A stretch of 64,000 nucleotides of DNA from Branchiostoma floridae (taxonomy: Eukaryota > Chordata > Leptocardii > Amphioxiformes > Branchiostomatidae): positions 18,021,959 through 18,085,958 of the forward strand of contig NC_049987.1 in assembly GCF_000003815.2 (NCBI RefSeq), given 5' to 3'. The notes beneath the pieces were generated by a model. The model saw nothing but the letters and a program-made list of their open reading frames with translations, was not told the DNA's origin and did not search any database. The position numbers and the translations under genes were made by a program. Below are positions 12,570 to 24,800 of this stretch, in pieces. The number at the start of each line of letters is the position of its first letter. Positions within the stretch are counted from its first letter, which is position 1.

Positions 12570-13051
12570 CGAAGGAACATTTTATAAATTTGTTTATGAC
12601 GATATTATGCAATAGCAATCACCAAGCAAATATTGTGGTAATAAATGTATAAGTGTACAACGTTCTCTTGCCCATACATTGCCCATGTCCGTGTACAAAT
12701 TTTGAAAAAAAAGGTCGTTAAACAATTATGCTTCGTATCTGCTTAGAGATGAAAGATTTGCAGTGAAAATAACATTTATGAATGTAAAAAATATGAATGC
12801 TATTAGTAGATGTATATTTAATCAAAGGCTTAAGCTAGAAAACAACTCTCATAACATGGCGAGGAAATACTATCACCTGATCGTCTCTGTCTTAGCGGTA
12901 ATCTAACTAGTTCTTAGTTGTATTTTGTGATGGTTTTAGCACTGTTGTTTTACTGATTGCAAATAGTAAACTTTTTACCTTCTTCTCTGTGAGACGAGAA
13001 CTATGTTTTAGCGACATGAGCCTTTCATGTACATGATATCATTCTCACAAC

Positions 13052-13057
13052 AATAAA
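13052..13057 (+). promoter_or_regulatory. Poly(A) signal AATAAA, kringle-LDLa gene
   Basis: A canonical signal about 480 bp after the stop. A second AATAAA at 12640-12645 could give a shorter 3' UTR. Confidence 0.55.
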
Positions 13058-13730
13058 GTGAATATAAAGTGTAGAAAATTATATATTGTGCTTCTTATTT
13101 TTTGTGCAACAATGGATGTTGTCAAGAATAGTACATAAGTGAATGTTACCGATGAGATACATGTTCATACTGTAACAACAGCAACAAGACAACTATGGAG
13201 ACAAGTGGCATATTTTTGTCGTTTGAGCCAGTTACTTATCGCATGGAATAGATTGGGAATGAACCGAATTTTCATAGGGGTAATAGTGTAATATCACTTC
13301 AAAGTATGCTATCTATAGTCATCAAGTCATGTGTATTGAGTCCTATATATTACAAATCAGGAAAAATAAGAAATATGCCAGACAAATCACCAAAATCGAC
13401 AGGAATGCGCCAAGAACTAAAAAGAGAATTCGAAGAATCAGAATCAGACCGAGATGAACGATGCTCTACGTTTAGTTCTTAGTCACGAAGTAGCCCGGCC
13501 GTTTCCCGTGAATTCTATGTGGATAGCATTGAGCAACTCTACAAGTTGCATTTAATATTGTATTCCTGTCAGAAAAAACATCTGTCTTTTGTCAGTCCCT
13601 ACCTTAACTACCACCTTCCCTCAAAAGGCCCGTTTCTATTTCCCAAGGCGTTATTTGCAACTAATAATTAGTACCCAGTCGGACAAGCTTCTGTGCGGTG
13701 GGTAGACCTACTCTAAACTAGTTCGACATT

Positions 13731-16700
13731 ATGGAGCGGCTACGCAAACTGCACCGGCGTTTTCCAACCAAAATGCTGCTGAAACATCGACGATTGTTAC
13801 TGGTGACTACAATGATTATGGTCTTCTTTGCTGTAAGATATATGAACATCGCAGGTCGCATGTTAAAAGTTGCAGACGGTAAGAAGCCATTTCTGGGTGT
13901 TCACTAGAGTCGTCTCTAAACTCTAGACATTATGCAGGTCCTGTGCAAAGTTCAGCTACGTTTTAGAACCAAAATTCTACTAAAACATCGACAATTGTTT
14001 CTGGTGACTTCGTTGATTCTGGTCTTCTTTCCTGTAAGGTGCTTCAACGTTGCAGACGGTAAAAGTATTCACTGAGCTTTTTGAATAATTTTCACGGTTT
14101 ACATCCTATTTGTCTGTGCTATATAATGTAATCTTTGCAGTGCCGTAGCGATTAGGTTCTATATTCTATCCTTTTTGTTTCGATTTGGTTTACTTTCTTC
14201 GTGTAAGGTACAACAGACCATACTTAACACAATACGTATACACTGAAGAAATTATCTTATGGTATAGATAGAAATTGTTATAAATTTGGCCCCATTTAAG
14301 GTCTCTTTGAAAGACGGGCGCAACCTCAATCGGTGGTATCGTGTGTGGCATGACAGGTATAGCGTTCGACTCGGAATCTAGGGTTTCCGAGTTCGATACT
14401 CGCCGTGCCCCCGACGTTGTGCCCTTTGGAAAGGCACTTAACACGACCTTTCTTACTTCAACTAGGTGTAAAAATGGGTACCGTCAAGAAGGTAAAAGGA
14501 AGACTACCTTTACCATCTGTCTATACTGTGTATGTGGCTGGGTTGTAGCCAGCACCCGTCCTTCCGTCCTTTGACGGAATTTTGCACCTGGGGACGAAAA
14601 AATATGTTGCCCATTCCGTCCCCTGTGACAGACAAAAATTGATATGTAAAGATATAAAAAATCTTAAATCATCATCATTGGTCGGCTGCGACGCAGGCGA
14701 CTGTAAGTTTCTTCCAAGACCTTCTGTCGGCAGCTTTTTTTACCAAAACAGATGCCGTTGAAATAGAAAATAGCGTTTCAGAGGGTCTAGATATAAAAAT
14801 GTCAGGGACACCGGACCCTCCTAGGAACGTCGTGCGACGTCTCTTGCTTTCGGTGCTTGATAGGATTTCCATCCAAAATTGAGGGGATGAAATTGCTTGC
14901 AGGCTGGCTACAACCCTGGTATGTGGTACTTTTGATATAAGTTACTGCAGCTGATTTCAGTGCAGTGCCACATTGTCCTCATCTGTCCAAAAGCAAAAAG
15001 AAGAAGAACAAAAAACTGAGATGCCCTACCCAGCGAGAATTCAGCATCGATAAATGCATGTATTCATTTTTTTCTTTTAGACTTATGGTACACGAATGCC
15101 TACCTACAAACTATGAAACCAGTTGCCATCCACCACAACACCGGTCAACAGAACACAGAAATTGCTTGCGTCATCGAGTCCTCCCTCGGAAGCTGTGACG
15201 GAATCGGTTTTGCTTCTCTTGTTTTGCAGACAATAGACGAAATCACAACATGTTTGGTAATGTTTTTAGTAATTTTTGTTTAATGTCAAAAAATATTGAA
15301 CATAGAAATATTATATTCTTCGTGGTATAGATATCTATTTTCCAATAAAAACATTTTTGTGTGCTCTTAAAGTCCTACGGAAAAACCAATTGATACGTAA
15401 ATGAGGGGGGAAATGAGCCTCGGCAGTTCATAAACGAATCCGATAGGTGGCGTGGTTACCATCCTTCTGGTGTGTCATTATATAGAACTTTATTGCACGA
15501 CGATTGTACATGATAAAATGTATGGCAACAACTATTGCACAAGGCACAAAATAGAGGTTTAGGATAAAGCTTAACAACATACTATATTAGTTAACATAAC
15601 AATAAGGGCTAACAAAACATACGGATATGAATAAGTCAATATATTGGGTCTAGCATGTCATGTCATTTACACTGTTGGTTCTAAGGTAAAAGCATCCCTG
15701 AATATATTTGCCTACAGTGTGGATTGTCGCCTCCCAGCATGTAGTTGAATTTGTCTATCGAACAGAGAGTAACAAATTATTTAGAGGAAGCGGAAAGTAA
15801 TGTGAACAGCTCTGTGCGTCTGTCATTTTATCGTGAACAATCCATAATAAAGTGACGTTCGTCTTCGATCTTATTTGGGTAGAATGGACAAAACCTCTGG
15901 TCTATAGATGGGTGTGATGCTAAAAATTGCCATTTATTTCATACAGGCGCGAGGGTTTGTTCCAACAGTCATTTGGACGGACTGTGATTATTGTGGGCCA
16001 CCTGGATCTGACGTGAACTATTGGACATGGTTTTTCAAAGGTAAAACGCCTGATGAAAAAAATATGAATGAATACCCCTCACACTTGTGCGAATATTCAA
16101 GTCCGTATGTACTACGTATAAGTTCCGTACCAACATTTTGTTGGCTGATTTGAGCTTGTCATGAGTATACAAAAAGTTCAAGCTGACAAATATTATCTAT
16201 TTTTTGTCCTTAGCGATAAATGAAGGCATAGAGGAAACAGCTGGGACCAGAGTGTGCGTGGCGCCTACTACGCCTCTGTTTATCAGTTCTTCGGTACGTA
16301 TCCGGTAATCTTCGGTATATGTTTTCGGTAATCTTCGGCAAGTATTCGGTAGTATTCGGTTTGTATTAAATACATTTAACTCTTGACTCTACGTTGATTG
16401 GGATTGCTATCATTTTTTATTGTATTTTTCTATTTATTTCTTTTTGCTGGGGGTCGCAATCAATTAATAATTTATTTTAGTCTTTTTTAGTCTTTATTCA
16501 CTATTTTTCATTTGTTTAGCTGTACCTGACTCGACCGGGTGCAATAGGTGAATTGGACGATTTCCGGTTTGCTGACATGGAACGCAAGGTGACGAACTTC
16601 TGGCAACCAATCACGGCAGAGACTCGGGCGCTTGCCAATTACGTCATATCCGGTTACCTGAAGCCAGCCGATCGAGTTGAAAATGTTGTCAATAGTTTCT

Positions 16701-17841
16701 ACCGCAACCATATGGAGGGATACGTTAATATAGGTTAGTGCTGACCGTTTTTCAAGCAAATTTTGCTACATAAGTCTCTTTGTCTTTCATGTAAGAAAAA
16801 ACATAGAACGCTGAGAATCATTCATGTAAGAATACGACGTACGGGCAACATGCTACTCTCCAAGCAGAGGTTTGGCTCCGGCTGTCTTTTAACGGTCTTT
16901 AGTCGTTTTTATCGGGCTTTCTAATACAAGATACGATACAAAATAGAAAGCCCGATAAAAACGATCCTAACCTCTGCTTGGAGAGTAGCAACATGCAATG
17001 TACCCAGTAACTTCAACGATTTTTTTTTCATCGACTTGTTTTGTCTCGCTTGTCTTAAGATTTTGTGTGCACCGAAATAATAGTCGTTTCATATAACTAG
17101 ACAAAATAATTATTTGTATCAGACACATAAATATTTACAATTTCATCCACAGGTGTCCATTTACGACTTTCAAAGGGCCATAGTGAAGAGATGACGAACT
17201 TCTTTCAGCAAAGAAGTCCCAAATTACACAAGTTCATTCAAGTCGTACAACGCGTCATAAACGACGCCATTGCAACACACGCTGGTAGAGAAATTCGCAT
17301 ATTTCTAGCATCGGACACGGATGAAGCTATCGACGCATTTAAGGCAGAGTTTAAAGACAACAAAGTCCTAAATATCAGCGCTTGCCGAGGAGAACATTGC
17401 AGATCGCAGAAAGAAGGAGAGAAGGTTTTGACAGACATTTTGCTGATGGCTAAATGCGACTACTTAGTGCACGATGAATCGAATGTTGTGGCTATATCGT
17501 ATTACTACAACACCAACATCAAAAGTTATTACGTCAGTGGAGACCCGTCCGACCACAAACGGTTGAACGCGCGATCTCGCTTTGACGCAGACGACCTTTT
17601 TCGTCAGGCCGTTTCCAGGGTGACCAATAACATCCGGGTCCCTCTCGCTTGGCGGGAAAGCTCGCTTTTGATTGGCCTAACCGCAAAGTGGCACGTCCTG
17701 TGGGGGATTTTGAATTCGGATCTACCAATGGAGGATGTCGGATGTTACTTCAGGAATATCAAATTGAGCAAGTGTCGCGAAGAGTTTCAGAGATCAGAGT
17801 TTGCAAAGGATAGCGACCTCAGAGATTTAATGCACATATAG
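13731..17841 (+). CDS. Type II membrane fucosyltransferase-like GT-B protein
   Basis: Exons 13731-13878, 15081-15256, 15947-16040, 16214-16293, 16520-16733 and 17153-17841 join in phase to 466 codons. A short basic N-terminus (KLHRR, KHRR) precedes one hydrophobic segment at about residues 23-41, as in Golgi type II enzymes. The C-terminal exon opens with GVHLRLSKGHSEE, comparable to the donor-site strand of NodZ/FUT8-type fucosyltransferases (G-hydrophobic-H-hydrophobic-R). It then has FLASDTDEA and LLMAKCDYLVHDESNVV, matching the positions of the later GT-B motifs (A-T/S-D-D; llskcDylv..SS). Seen: fold-level motifs and topology. Inferred: sugar transfer from a nucleotide sugar in the Golgi. 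The exact acceptor and donor are unknown, and family-level confidence is about 0.55. The candidate donor-site Arg is followed by Leu-Ser-Lys rather than Arg-x-Asp-Lys, so activity is not assured. Confidence 0.78.
13932..14058 (+). CDS. Alternative first exon of the fucosyltransferase-like gene
   Basis: A tandem copy of exon 1 about 200 bp downstream. Both copies keep ctctaaact, a related gacattATG start, the basic stretch KHR(R/Q), a similar hydrophobic anchor (VTSLILVFF here, VTTMIMVFF in the first) and the identical end GCAGACG followed by GTAA. Both finish in phase 1, so either joins the shared exon at 15081; this copy would give a 459-aa protein. No acceptor precedes either ATG, which suggests two promoters rather than cassette splicing. 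Confidence 0.7.
14335..14475 (+). mobile_element. tRNA-derived SINE
   Basis: 14341-14420 has a tRNA-like layout: an A-box-like ggtatagcgttcgactc and a B-box gagttcgatactc with an anticodon-arm-like middle, followed by cctttggaaaggcactta, which continues the SINE body. It lies in intron 1 of the fucosyltransferase-like gene. It lacks a clean acceptor stem, so it is not a functional tRNA. Confidence 0.65.
14527..14925. mobile_element. Inverted-repeat element in intron 1
   Basis: tggctgggttgtagccagc at the left and the inverted ggctggctacaaccctgg at 14903-14921 bound about 390 bp with no ORF. It directly follows the SINE. Confidence 0.5.
15470..15905 (-). mobile_element. Decayed LINE ORF2 C-terminus and 3' tail
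   Basis: Read on the minus strand from about 15900, one frame gives FCPFYPNKIEDERHF and MDC, then DRRTELF and KFNYMLGGDNPHC, broken by two stops. This is the C-terminal Cys/His knuckle region of non-LTR retrotransposon ORF2 (CPxC...E.HF...C). The 3' tail ends in gtcgtgcaataaag near 15490. It abuts the exon at 15947, so it lies in the intron just upstream of a coding exon. Confidence 0.7.
16854..16987. mobile_element. 134-bp foldback MITE with 9-bp target duplication
   Basis: Starts TACTCTCCAAGCAGAGGTT and ends with the inverted complement, with a second inner inverted pair (atcgggctttct / agaaagcccgat). GCAACATGC is repeated exactly at 16845-16853 and 16988-16996, a 9-bp target duplication as expected for Mutator-type elements. 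The same left end occurs at 39918. Confidence 0.8.
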
Positions 17842-18163
17842 CATAAAAAGTATACAAGTATAACACATTATACGTGTCTGGCTATTGTCTGTACTGCGGT
17901 CGTTTACAGTTTTTCTTTTAACAAAGGGACTACAATAGAGAGATAGATATGTTCATTCATGTACAGGAGTGTCTGCGACCAGGTTTTTATAGATATAGTG
18001 ACCAGAAATAGATATATAGATATGTAACGTTATGTCTGTATATCAGACATATAAAGTAGAAATCTATGTCACTATCCTGACAAGCAAATTTTTCACTGCA
18101 TTATATCGTTTTATACAATACGTAATAAGTTAATGATATTTTGATTGTCGCTTCATAATCACG

Positions 18164-18169
18164 AATAAA
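18164..18169 (+). promoter_or_regulatory. Poly(A) signal AATAAA, fucosyltransferase-like gene
   Basis: Canonical signal about 320 bp after the stop codon. Confidence 0.5.
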
Positions 18170-18189
18170 AGATATACCGACCCATAATT

Positions 18190-19400
18190 TTACACCCCCT
18201 TAGAATGAATATACCTAACGTTACTAGTTATCTTCGTCAGAATGTTGTCTATGTTTTGGTTTGGTGCGTGTGTGTGTTGGTGTGTGTGAACAATAAAAAT
18301 AGAAAAACACGTCGCGGTAGACAGTGTCGATATTTAGTATGTGACCAGTTCTGTTTACATGATGTGAACTCCAATTCAGTGCGTTTTGAATAAAACAGGT
18401 TTAAAGATTTGTTAACATGCTAAAAAAGGAGTGAAAGCTTTATTCGTTTCATTATATACTAACGTTAGGTCGTTTTGTAGTTTGAAAAAGATCAAGTTGC
18501 AACAATGAAACATGAACGAATGCCAGTAAAAACATAAACACCATCACCTGGTCAGACCACACCTGTTCTGAATCACGCAGGTGTGGTGTGTACGTGTACT
18601 CATGGCAAAATGTGAGGTTACCAAAAAAGGTCAACACGTGTGGTCATGTCAGCATGCACATATACAAATCTTGTTATTTAACAATAGACTCTTCTATTCT
18701 AACAGAGTGTACGTGTTACTGTTACCGTAAAATTGCTTTTTTAGTAAATAAAAAAATCTGACAAATCTTGGCCTAATAATACCATAATGTGTGATAAGTT
18801 TGTATGCTTTGCAGTTAATTCGTATTCACACGTGTAAAAAATAATTTTTGACCCGTTGGGTCAGGTTTAGCCGCCAAACTGTTTTGTGAATTTGCTTGAC
18901 GACAAAAATATTTTCGAGCAAAAGAAATGGGCGAGTCTTAGCAACAGTGACGTGGACTAGTCTAAACTATGGCACACCCAAATCTCCTGTAGTCTAAAAA
19001 TCGACACACCCATTGCAGTTTGTCTAATTGGATCAGACCATTTTACAAGTGCAAAGGAGGGTTCTTATTTTTCAAGAACGCACATTATCATTTTGAGAAA
19101 TATCCTTGAAAAAAATCACATTTCTGACTGAGACATAGCTTTGATGTAAAGTCTTTTATAAGTACATGCAGTATTAGAACGGATTCGTTACATAGTCGCC
19201 ATTTTTGTGTGTGAGGTCAACTGTACTTGTTATCTTGTTATCTTGTAGCAGCCTTACAATACCGAAATCCACAGGAATTTTCTGACGATTTCTTTATTCC
19301 ATGGCCATATGTAGATTATTCTTTGCCAAAATATAGTGACTTGCTATGTTTACTCATCAAAACGTAGTGTATTTCAGTAGATTATACACTCCTTCATGTG
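18190..19400. other. Intergenic, no gene seen
   Basis: No domain-bearing ORF or paired splice sites apart from the palindrome listed separately. Confidence 0.6.
18557..18590. promoter_or_regulatory. Inverted ACCACACCTG / CAGGTGTGGT palindrome
   Basis: A perfect 10-bp inverted repeat with a 12-bp spacer, built from AGGTGTG words that resemble T-box half-sites. It lies between the fucosyltransferase-like gene and the FHL gene. Confidence 0.35.
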
Positions 19401-19439
19401 GTTTCCTTTGGCTTCCTGTGGATTCCTTTGGATTCCGGT

Positions 19440-19589
19440 ATTGAGGTTGACCCGTTATCTTAGGCGGGTTGAAGAAGACTAGATAAACCGGTTTTGCCTA
19501 GTCTAAAATCGGAGGGCGAAACCCCTCGAGCCGTCTTATAACGGCAAGAAAGGCCTTTGGCAAGACGTCTTGACTTGAAGATCTGCTGG
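19440..19589 (+). promoter_or_regulatory. Candidate non-coding first exon of the FHL gene
   Basis: A GC-richer stretch ends in a strong donor (CTGG|GTAAGT at 19589/19590). The FHL coding exon begins at an acceptor (cacag at 21798) 34 bp before its ATG and so needs an upstream leader exon. This is the best candidate seen, but it is not proven. Confidence 0.3.
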
Positions 19590-20165
19590 GTAAGTGTTCT
19601 TTTCTGTCAGAAACTGTTCAAAACTGTCTTTAGCATGCGTGTATTTGGTAGGAGCACGGATGGTCAGTGCTACAATATGGTAGTGACTGTTTGAATCCCT
19701 GAACGGTTTTTGGGGTCAATTTTGTGGGTGTGTTTGCTGTTTGCGTAGCAAGGTGGTACAGACAGTATTGGCTTTGTAAATATGGCATCCTAGGACTCAA
19801 AGCTTTCAAAACCAGTCTTACGCGGCCCTCTGGTGCGTCTAAACGTTTCATACACTGCCTCTGTTTTACAGTTTTAAGTTCTATACAAAATTATCGTCAA
19901 CGAATTGCCTTATAGCTAGGTCTAGGTTAGACTGATAGTGAATGTCACAGTAAAGGTGTGGTAGATATAACAATAGCATACCTGTATAAGACAGGTGTGG
20001 CTGATCAAATAAACATTGTACAAAGGAAAGTGTCAAGCTTCTTTCATACAAATCCTCCGTTTAAAATTAGAAGATGAAAAGATCAAGAAAATGTTGTTTC
20101 ATTGGTTGATCACGTGAAAGTAAGGATTTTCCCGCCTAAATTGGCACTGTTGGCATTGTGCCTAC

Positions 20166-20199
20166 TTTATATTTCACTCCCTCAAGGGAAGTGAAATAT
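20166..20199. repeat. tatatttcact hairpin
   Basis: TATATTTCACT-CCCT, a short loop, and AGGGAAGTGAAATATA form a near-perfect hairpin with one bulge. Confidence 0.6.
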
Positions 20200-20594
20200 A
20201 TTACATTTATCACACTTCTTCAACTATTTCGCAAGAAATGACATGATATGGAAGTAATTTGAACCCATACACATTCGTTTCCAATATGTAGGCCCTTATT
20301 GTTCTTTACTTGCATGAGAAAGGTATAATGAGTAAAATATACCACGTTTGCTCGCAGATGTTGCCTCTTTACTTGTCATTAGAATCATAGGGGTCAGTGA
20401 CTTTTTCTTCACTTTAATAATTATTTATTTATATAACTGAAAGTAATTGCTGTACGACATTTGTGACATTGTAGTTGGTTTTATACAGACATCATGGAAA
20501 CGAGAGACCAATGGTTAATGAAATTATCTAAAAACTCATTATTAAATTTACCAATCATTATTGTAATGTCTAAGGTGACCAATCAAATTTCAGA

Positions 20595-21250
20595 CATCAT
20601 TTCCACTGATACTAAACATATTTGAAGCGTCAGAGTTCTAAATCGATCATGTGGATAGACCTAGACTTCTAAATCTATACCTGAAGACTCTTATTATCTT
20701 AGACATATCTGTACTAAGGTGATTGTATCAATGGAATTTAGGATGGGCCTTCAAGAACGATAAATGATGGGTGTGTGTATGTGGTTTCAGGCATGACTTA
20801 ATCCGTTTTGTTGTGCCCTAAGAATCTAAAGAGATTCATTCAACGTAGCCTCCAAGGAACAAAGGGAGTTGAGTTAAAACAATGTGGTTGAAATTTTCAT
20901 TCTGTTTATAATAAATTTGTCACTATTCTTGAAGTTAATAGACTTGAATTCGAAATTGTTTACTGTCAAAAATGTGTTTTCGCGGTGAGGTAATTTCGCG
21001 GTAGCTGGTGTCATTTATGAAACCACGAATTTAAAACACCGCGAATTTTTCACGACTTACAGTACACATCAAAACCAAGTACTAGATTTAGATGCCATTC
21101 CAACTGAAACCAGATAATCTTTCTGAAAATATCAGAGTTCAAAATGTATTGTGCGAATAGACCCAGAAGACACGCAACAAAGGAATGAGGGATGGGCATT
21201 ACAAAACGCAAAGTGTCGGGTGTGATTTGAGATATAATTAAAGGTGTGGC
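20595..21250. repeat. Diverged tandem duplication upstream of FHL
   Basis: The blocks 20595-20790 and 21090-21250 share the order atatcagagttc..., atagacc..., gatgggc and gggtgtg. They are an old duplication. Both carry GGTGTG words. Confidence 0.45.
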
Positions 21251-21499
21251 TGTATACAGTCAACTGATCGGTGCTTCTATTGGCTTTCATTGAAAAAAAA
21301 TATTTAATTATAACAATCTTGTAAGTTTTTAATATAAATAATCTAAAAAGACAGCTATAAAATATGATTTCCGTTTATAGTTAGTTTTTCTTTGTTTACA
21401 ATTGATAAGACAAGTTATGACAAGAGTGAATGCAAAGTGACCCGACAAGTGACCTGAGAAAAGCGTTTTTCTTCCAAACATTCCAGACTTGCATATCTA

Positions 21500-21660
21500 T
21501 AATGAATGACAGCTAGCTGTCTAAGTCTCAATTGTTTATACTCTCTTTGTACAATTCCATTGAATGACTGCTGTCTAAATCTTAATTGTCTCTACTCTCC
21601 TTGTACAATTACATTGAAGACAGCTGTCTACATCTTAATTGTTTCTAAGCTTCCTGTATA
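21500..21660. repeat. Three ~65-bp tandem repeats upstream of FHL
   Basis: Three diverged copies of gctgtctaa..cttaattgt..ctactctccttgtacaatt..attga lie 140-300 bp before the FHL acceptor. Confidence 0.8.
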
Positions 21661-21832
21661 CAGTATTTGTTTGAGGACGGATACACTTTTGCTCTTCAAT
21701 ATTTCAAATATTACAACAGACACATTCAACTTCATACGGTTTTCACTGTCTGATCACGCAACAGAAAGGATTAACTCATAAAATATTTACGAACACAGGC
21801 TTGTCGTTCGCAACGCCACATACACCGGAACC

Positions 21833-24800
21833 ATGAGTAAGTTGATGTGGCAGAGCACAAGCTTTAACTGTGGCAACTGTGACAACAGTCTGACTGGACA
21901 CCGCTACGTCAACCGCGAGTCCAACCACTACTGCTTGAAATGTTACGAGAAGCTGTTCGCCTTCCCCTGCGAGCACTGCCACAAGAAGATCGGCACTGAC
22001 GTGAAGGTGAGTTCAAGGACAAAATGGCGCCCTTGGTCTAAGTCAATATTAGCCTGCCCCCCTCCCCACTTCGAATTTTCCCAGAATTCCACTTCTTGAC
22101 ATCGCAACATCCGAAAATGGTTCTTTAGGCTGATTTGTGTCTAGTTACCACATGTTTAGATATGTGGTTTTCCTCTTGAAATGTAAGATTTAGAGGCTGC
22201 CCCCTCCCACCTCAATGTTTCCCAGAATTCCACTCAACAAAGCAGCAGCGCGAACGATGAAAGGGTAATCTTCAATCTTTGTGGTTTATTATACTGTTCA
22301 TCCTTGTACACCTTATTTTAAAGCTCCCCCTTCTCCTAAAAAAAACCCACAAGAACACGATGCCTACTGACAAACGGTTCTTTTATATATGGCTTCATGT
22401 TTAATTAACCATGTCGTTGGGCGTTGCACAAAAGTGTCAATCTCTTTTGGGACGAAGCCAGCAATAATTATTCTCACATGAGTTGTGGTTCAAAGACGTA
22501 TACAAAACAACCTTGTCAAAACAAATCTACTCATCTAATATACAAGGTCGTCATTTATATCCTCTAAAATTCGTTGTTAAAAACTGCAACACTGTGTAAT
22601 GTAATAATTATTGTGCGGCAAAATCTACTTCCTGACATATTTCTGTTAATCGCTCTCACAATATGACCTCCCCTTTTAATTTTTATTAATTTGAATATAC
22701 ATGTTATCTGTTGGATCCATATATACATGTTAGGCAACAATGTACCAACCAACTGTATATTATGATCATATAAGCATAGCACGCGAAACAATAGCCAAAT
22801 TGATTACTCAGTGCCCCCATTGACATGTTATGAATATGTCTACACATCCTAGTTTTTACCTTTAAACACGACAGAGCCTAAGCTCTCTTAGCCAAAGTCA
22901 TTAATGTTTTTTTTTCTTTATCATTTTTTTTCTTAATAGGATCTTTCCTTTAACAACAAACATTGGCACGATGTTTGCTTCAACTGCTCCAAGTGCATGA
23001 AGTCACTGGTGGACCAACAGTTCACCCAGAAGGGTGACAAGATCTACTGTGCCCAGTGCCACAAGGAGACCTTCCTGGGAAAGTGTGATGGATGCAGGCA
23101 GCACTTCGACCCTGGTACGTCGATCAATCATTCAATTCTCTAGTCAATCAACCAATCAGTTGCCTGATTTATCCCTCCACACTTTTTACCCTTTAATCTT
23201 AATACACGTGGAAGGAGGCAAGTGTGACGCATGCAGGCAGCACTTCGACCTTGGTATGTCAATCAATCATTTAATTAATCAACTAACCAATAGGTTGCCT
23301 AATTTATCCCTCCCCACTTTTTACTCTGTAAAAAGAGGCACGTGCCGCAGAGTGTAGTTCAGGAATAAATACACATCGAAAAATCATCAAAGAAAACATT
23401 CTTAAAAACGTAATTTGATTTTTGCTACAAATCATATTTGCTGCAATAGTAATTGGAAATACACGATTGTACATTTGATTGGTTCTTAGTCTATATCATG
23501 ATCAGAAAAAGGTTAAGGCACTAAATTTCTTTATATATAAACGGAGTTGTTCAATGCTTAGCAATACATTATTTTGTGTGCTTTATGTAAGAGTTGATGT
23601 CAATCATGTATCAAAACAGAAATCAAAGTCGCACGGCTACCTTTGCATGAATTATTTGACATTTCCAACACTAAATTCTAAAGTGAGGGGTACAAAGGAA
23701 TCAATGAACTACAAATAATGTGTCAAAGTCGCACAAGAGGCGTTGCAACTTAATATCAACACAGATTGTCGTTCACACTTCAGGGCACTGAAGTTAGTCG
23801 TTCTCAACACAATTCCAAACTCTTATTTAGATATGTATTGTTATCTATAGATCTTAATTGACTTTTTTAAATGTGAAACCCAATTACAATATATATGCGT
23901 ATAACTTTGCTCACATATAAATAGTAATGATAAATTATAACTTCAAAATTTATCATATATTGCAAAACGATTGTATGTCAGCGGAAGGTTATGTACTTCG
24001 TGTGCAGTTTTGGTGGAAATTATGATTCTTTTACAAATAAAAACTTAAAAGTTTATACCTGCACCAAGAATTTTACTTATGGTAGCGTTTGGTAGGTGGC
24101 TTTAGTTAGCAGACCTTACGAAAGTCGATGTGCTGTTGTGTCAATAAATATATTCCTCATGTTCCCTATAATTCTACTCCAGGTGACAAGAAGATGGAGT
24201 ATAAGGGCCAGAACTGGCACGAGCGCTGTTTCACCTGTGTCCAGTGCAGGAAGCCCGTCGGCACCAACAGCTTCGTCCCGAAGGACGACGGCGTCATCTG
24301 CCAGGTCTGCTACGAGGATCGCTTCGCCAAGAAGTGCGACAAATGCAAGAGGGTGAGCAAGACTTTTATTCTATTACAATTTACATACAGGCTTTTCATG
24401 TGACGTCAGCTACGCCATGTTGGATTGCAGTGTACGCTCGAAAAACACACGAAAATTCCATTGCTCTTAACAATCACCACACCAATATGGATACCCAAAA
24501 AATCACGATAACTGTGATGTTAATGCAAAACCTGTATATCCGTAAATGTTCAAATGGTTCTATTTTCGGGGTTTACCCACAATCAACGCAAAACCATTGG
24601 AACCGTGCATATGCCTTTTACTAACTGTACTACAACGAAAGAGTTTCAACAGCGAGCACCGTAAATATCTTTCGCCTCTTACCTCAAAATTAATTTCGAG
24701 CGAGTTTACTAGATGTGAATCAGAATAAGGCAAGCCCAATTGCTAAGGCATTCCTAAACATTTACAAGCTTCTTCACCTTAAAGAAACGGAGAGTAAACT

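Noticed and set aside
14341-14420. Functional tRNA gene
   Set aside because: A and B boxes are present but the acceptor stem is not closed and a SINE body follows.
14955-15050. Extra exon of the fucosyltransferase-like gene after the acceptor at 14959
   Set aside because: In the phase left by exon 1 it reaches a stop within 20 codons.
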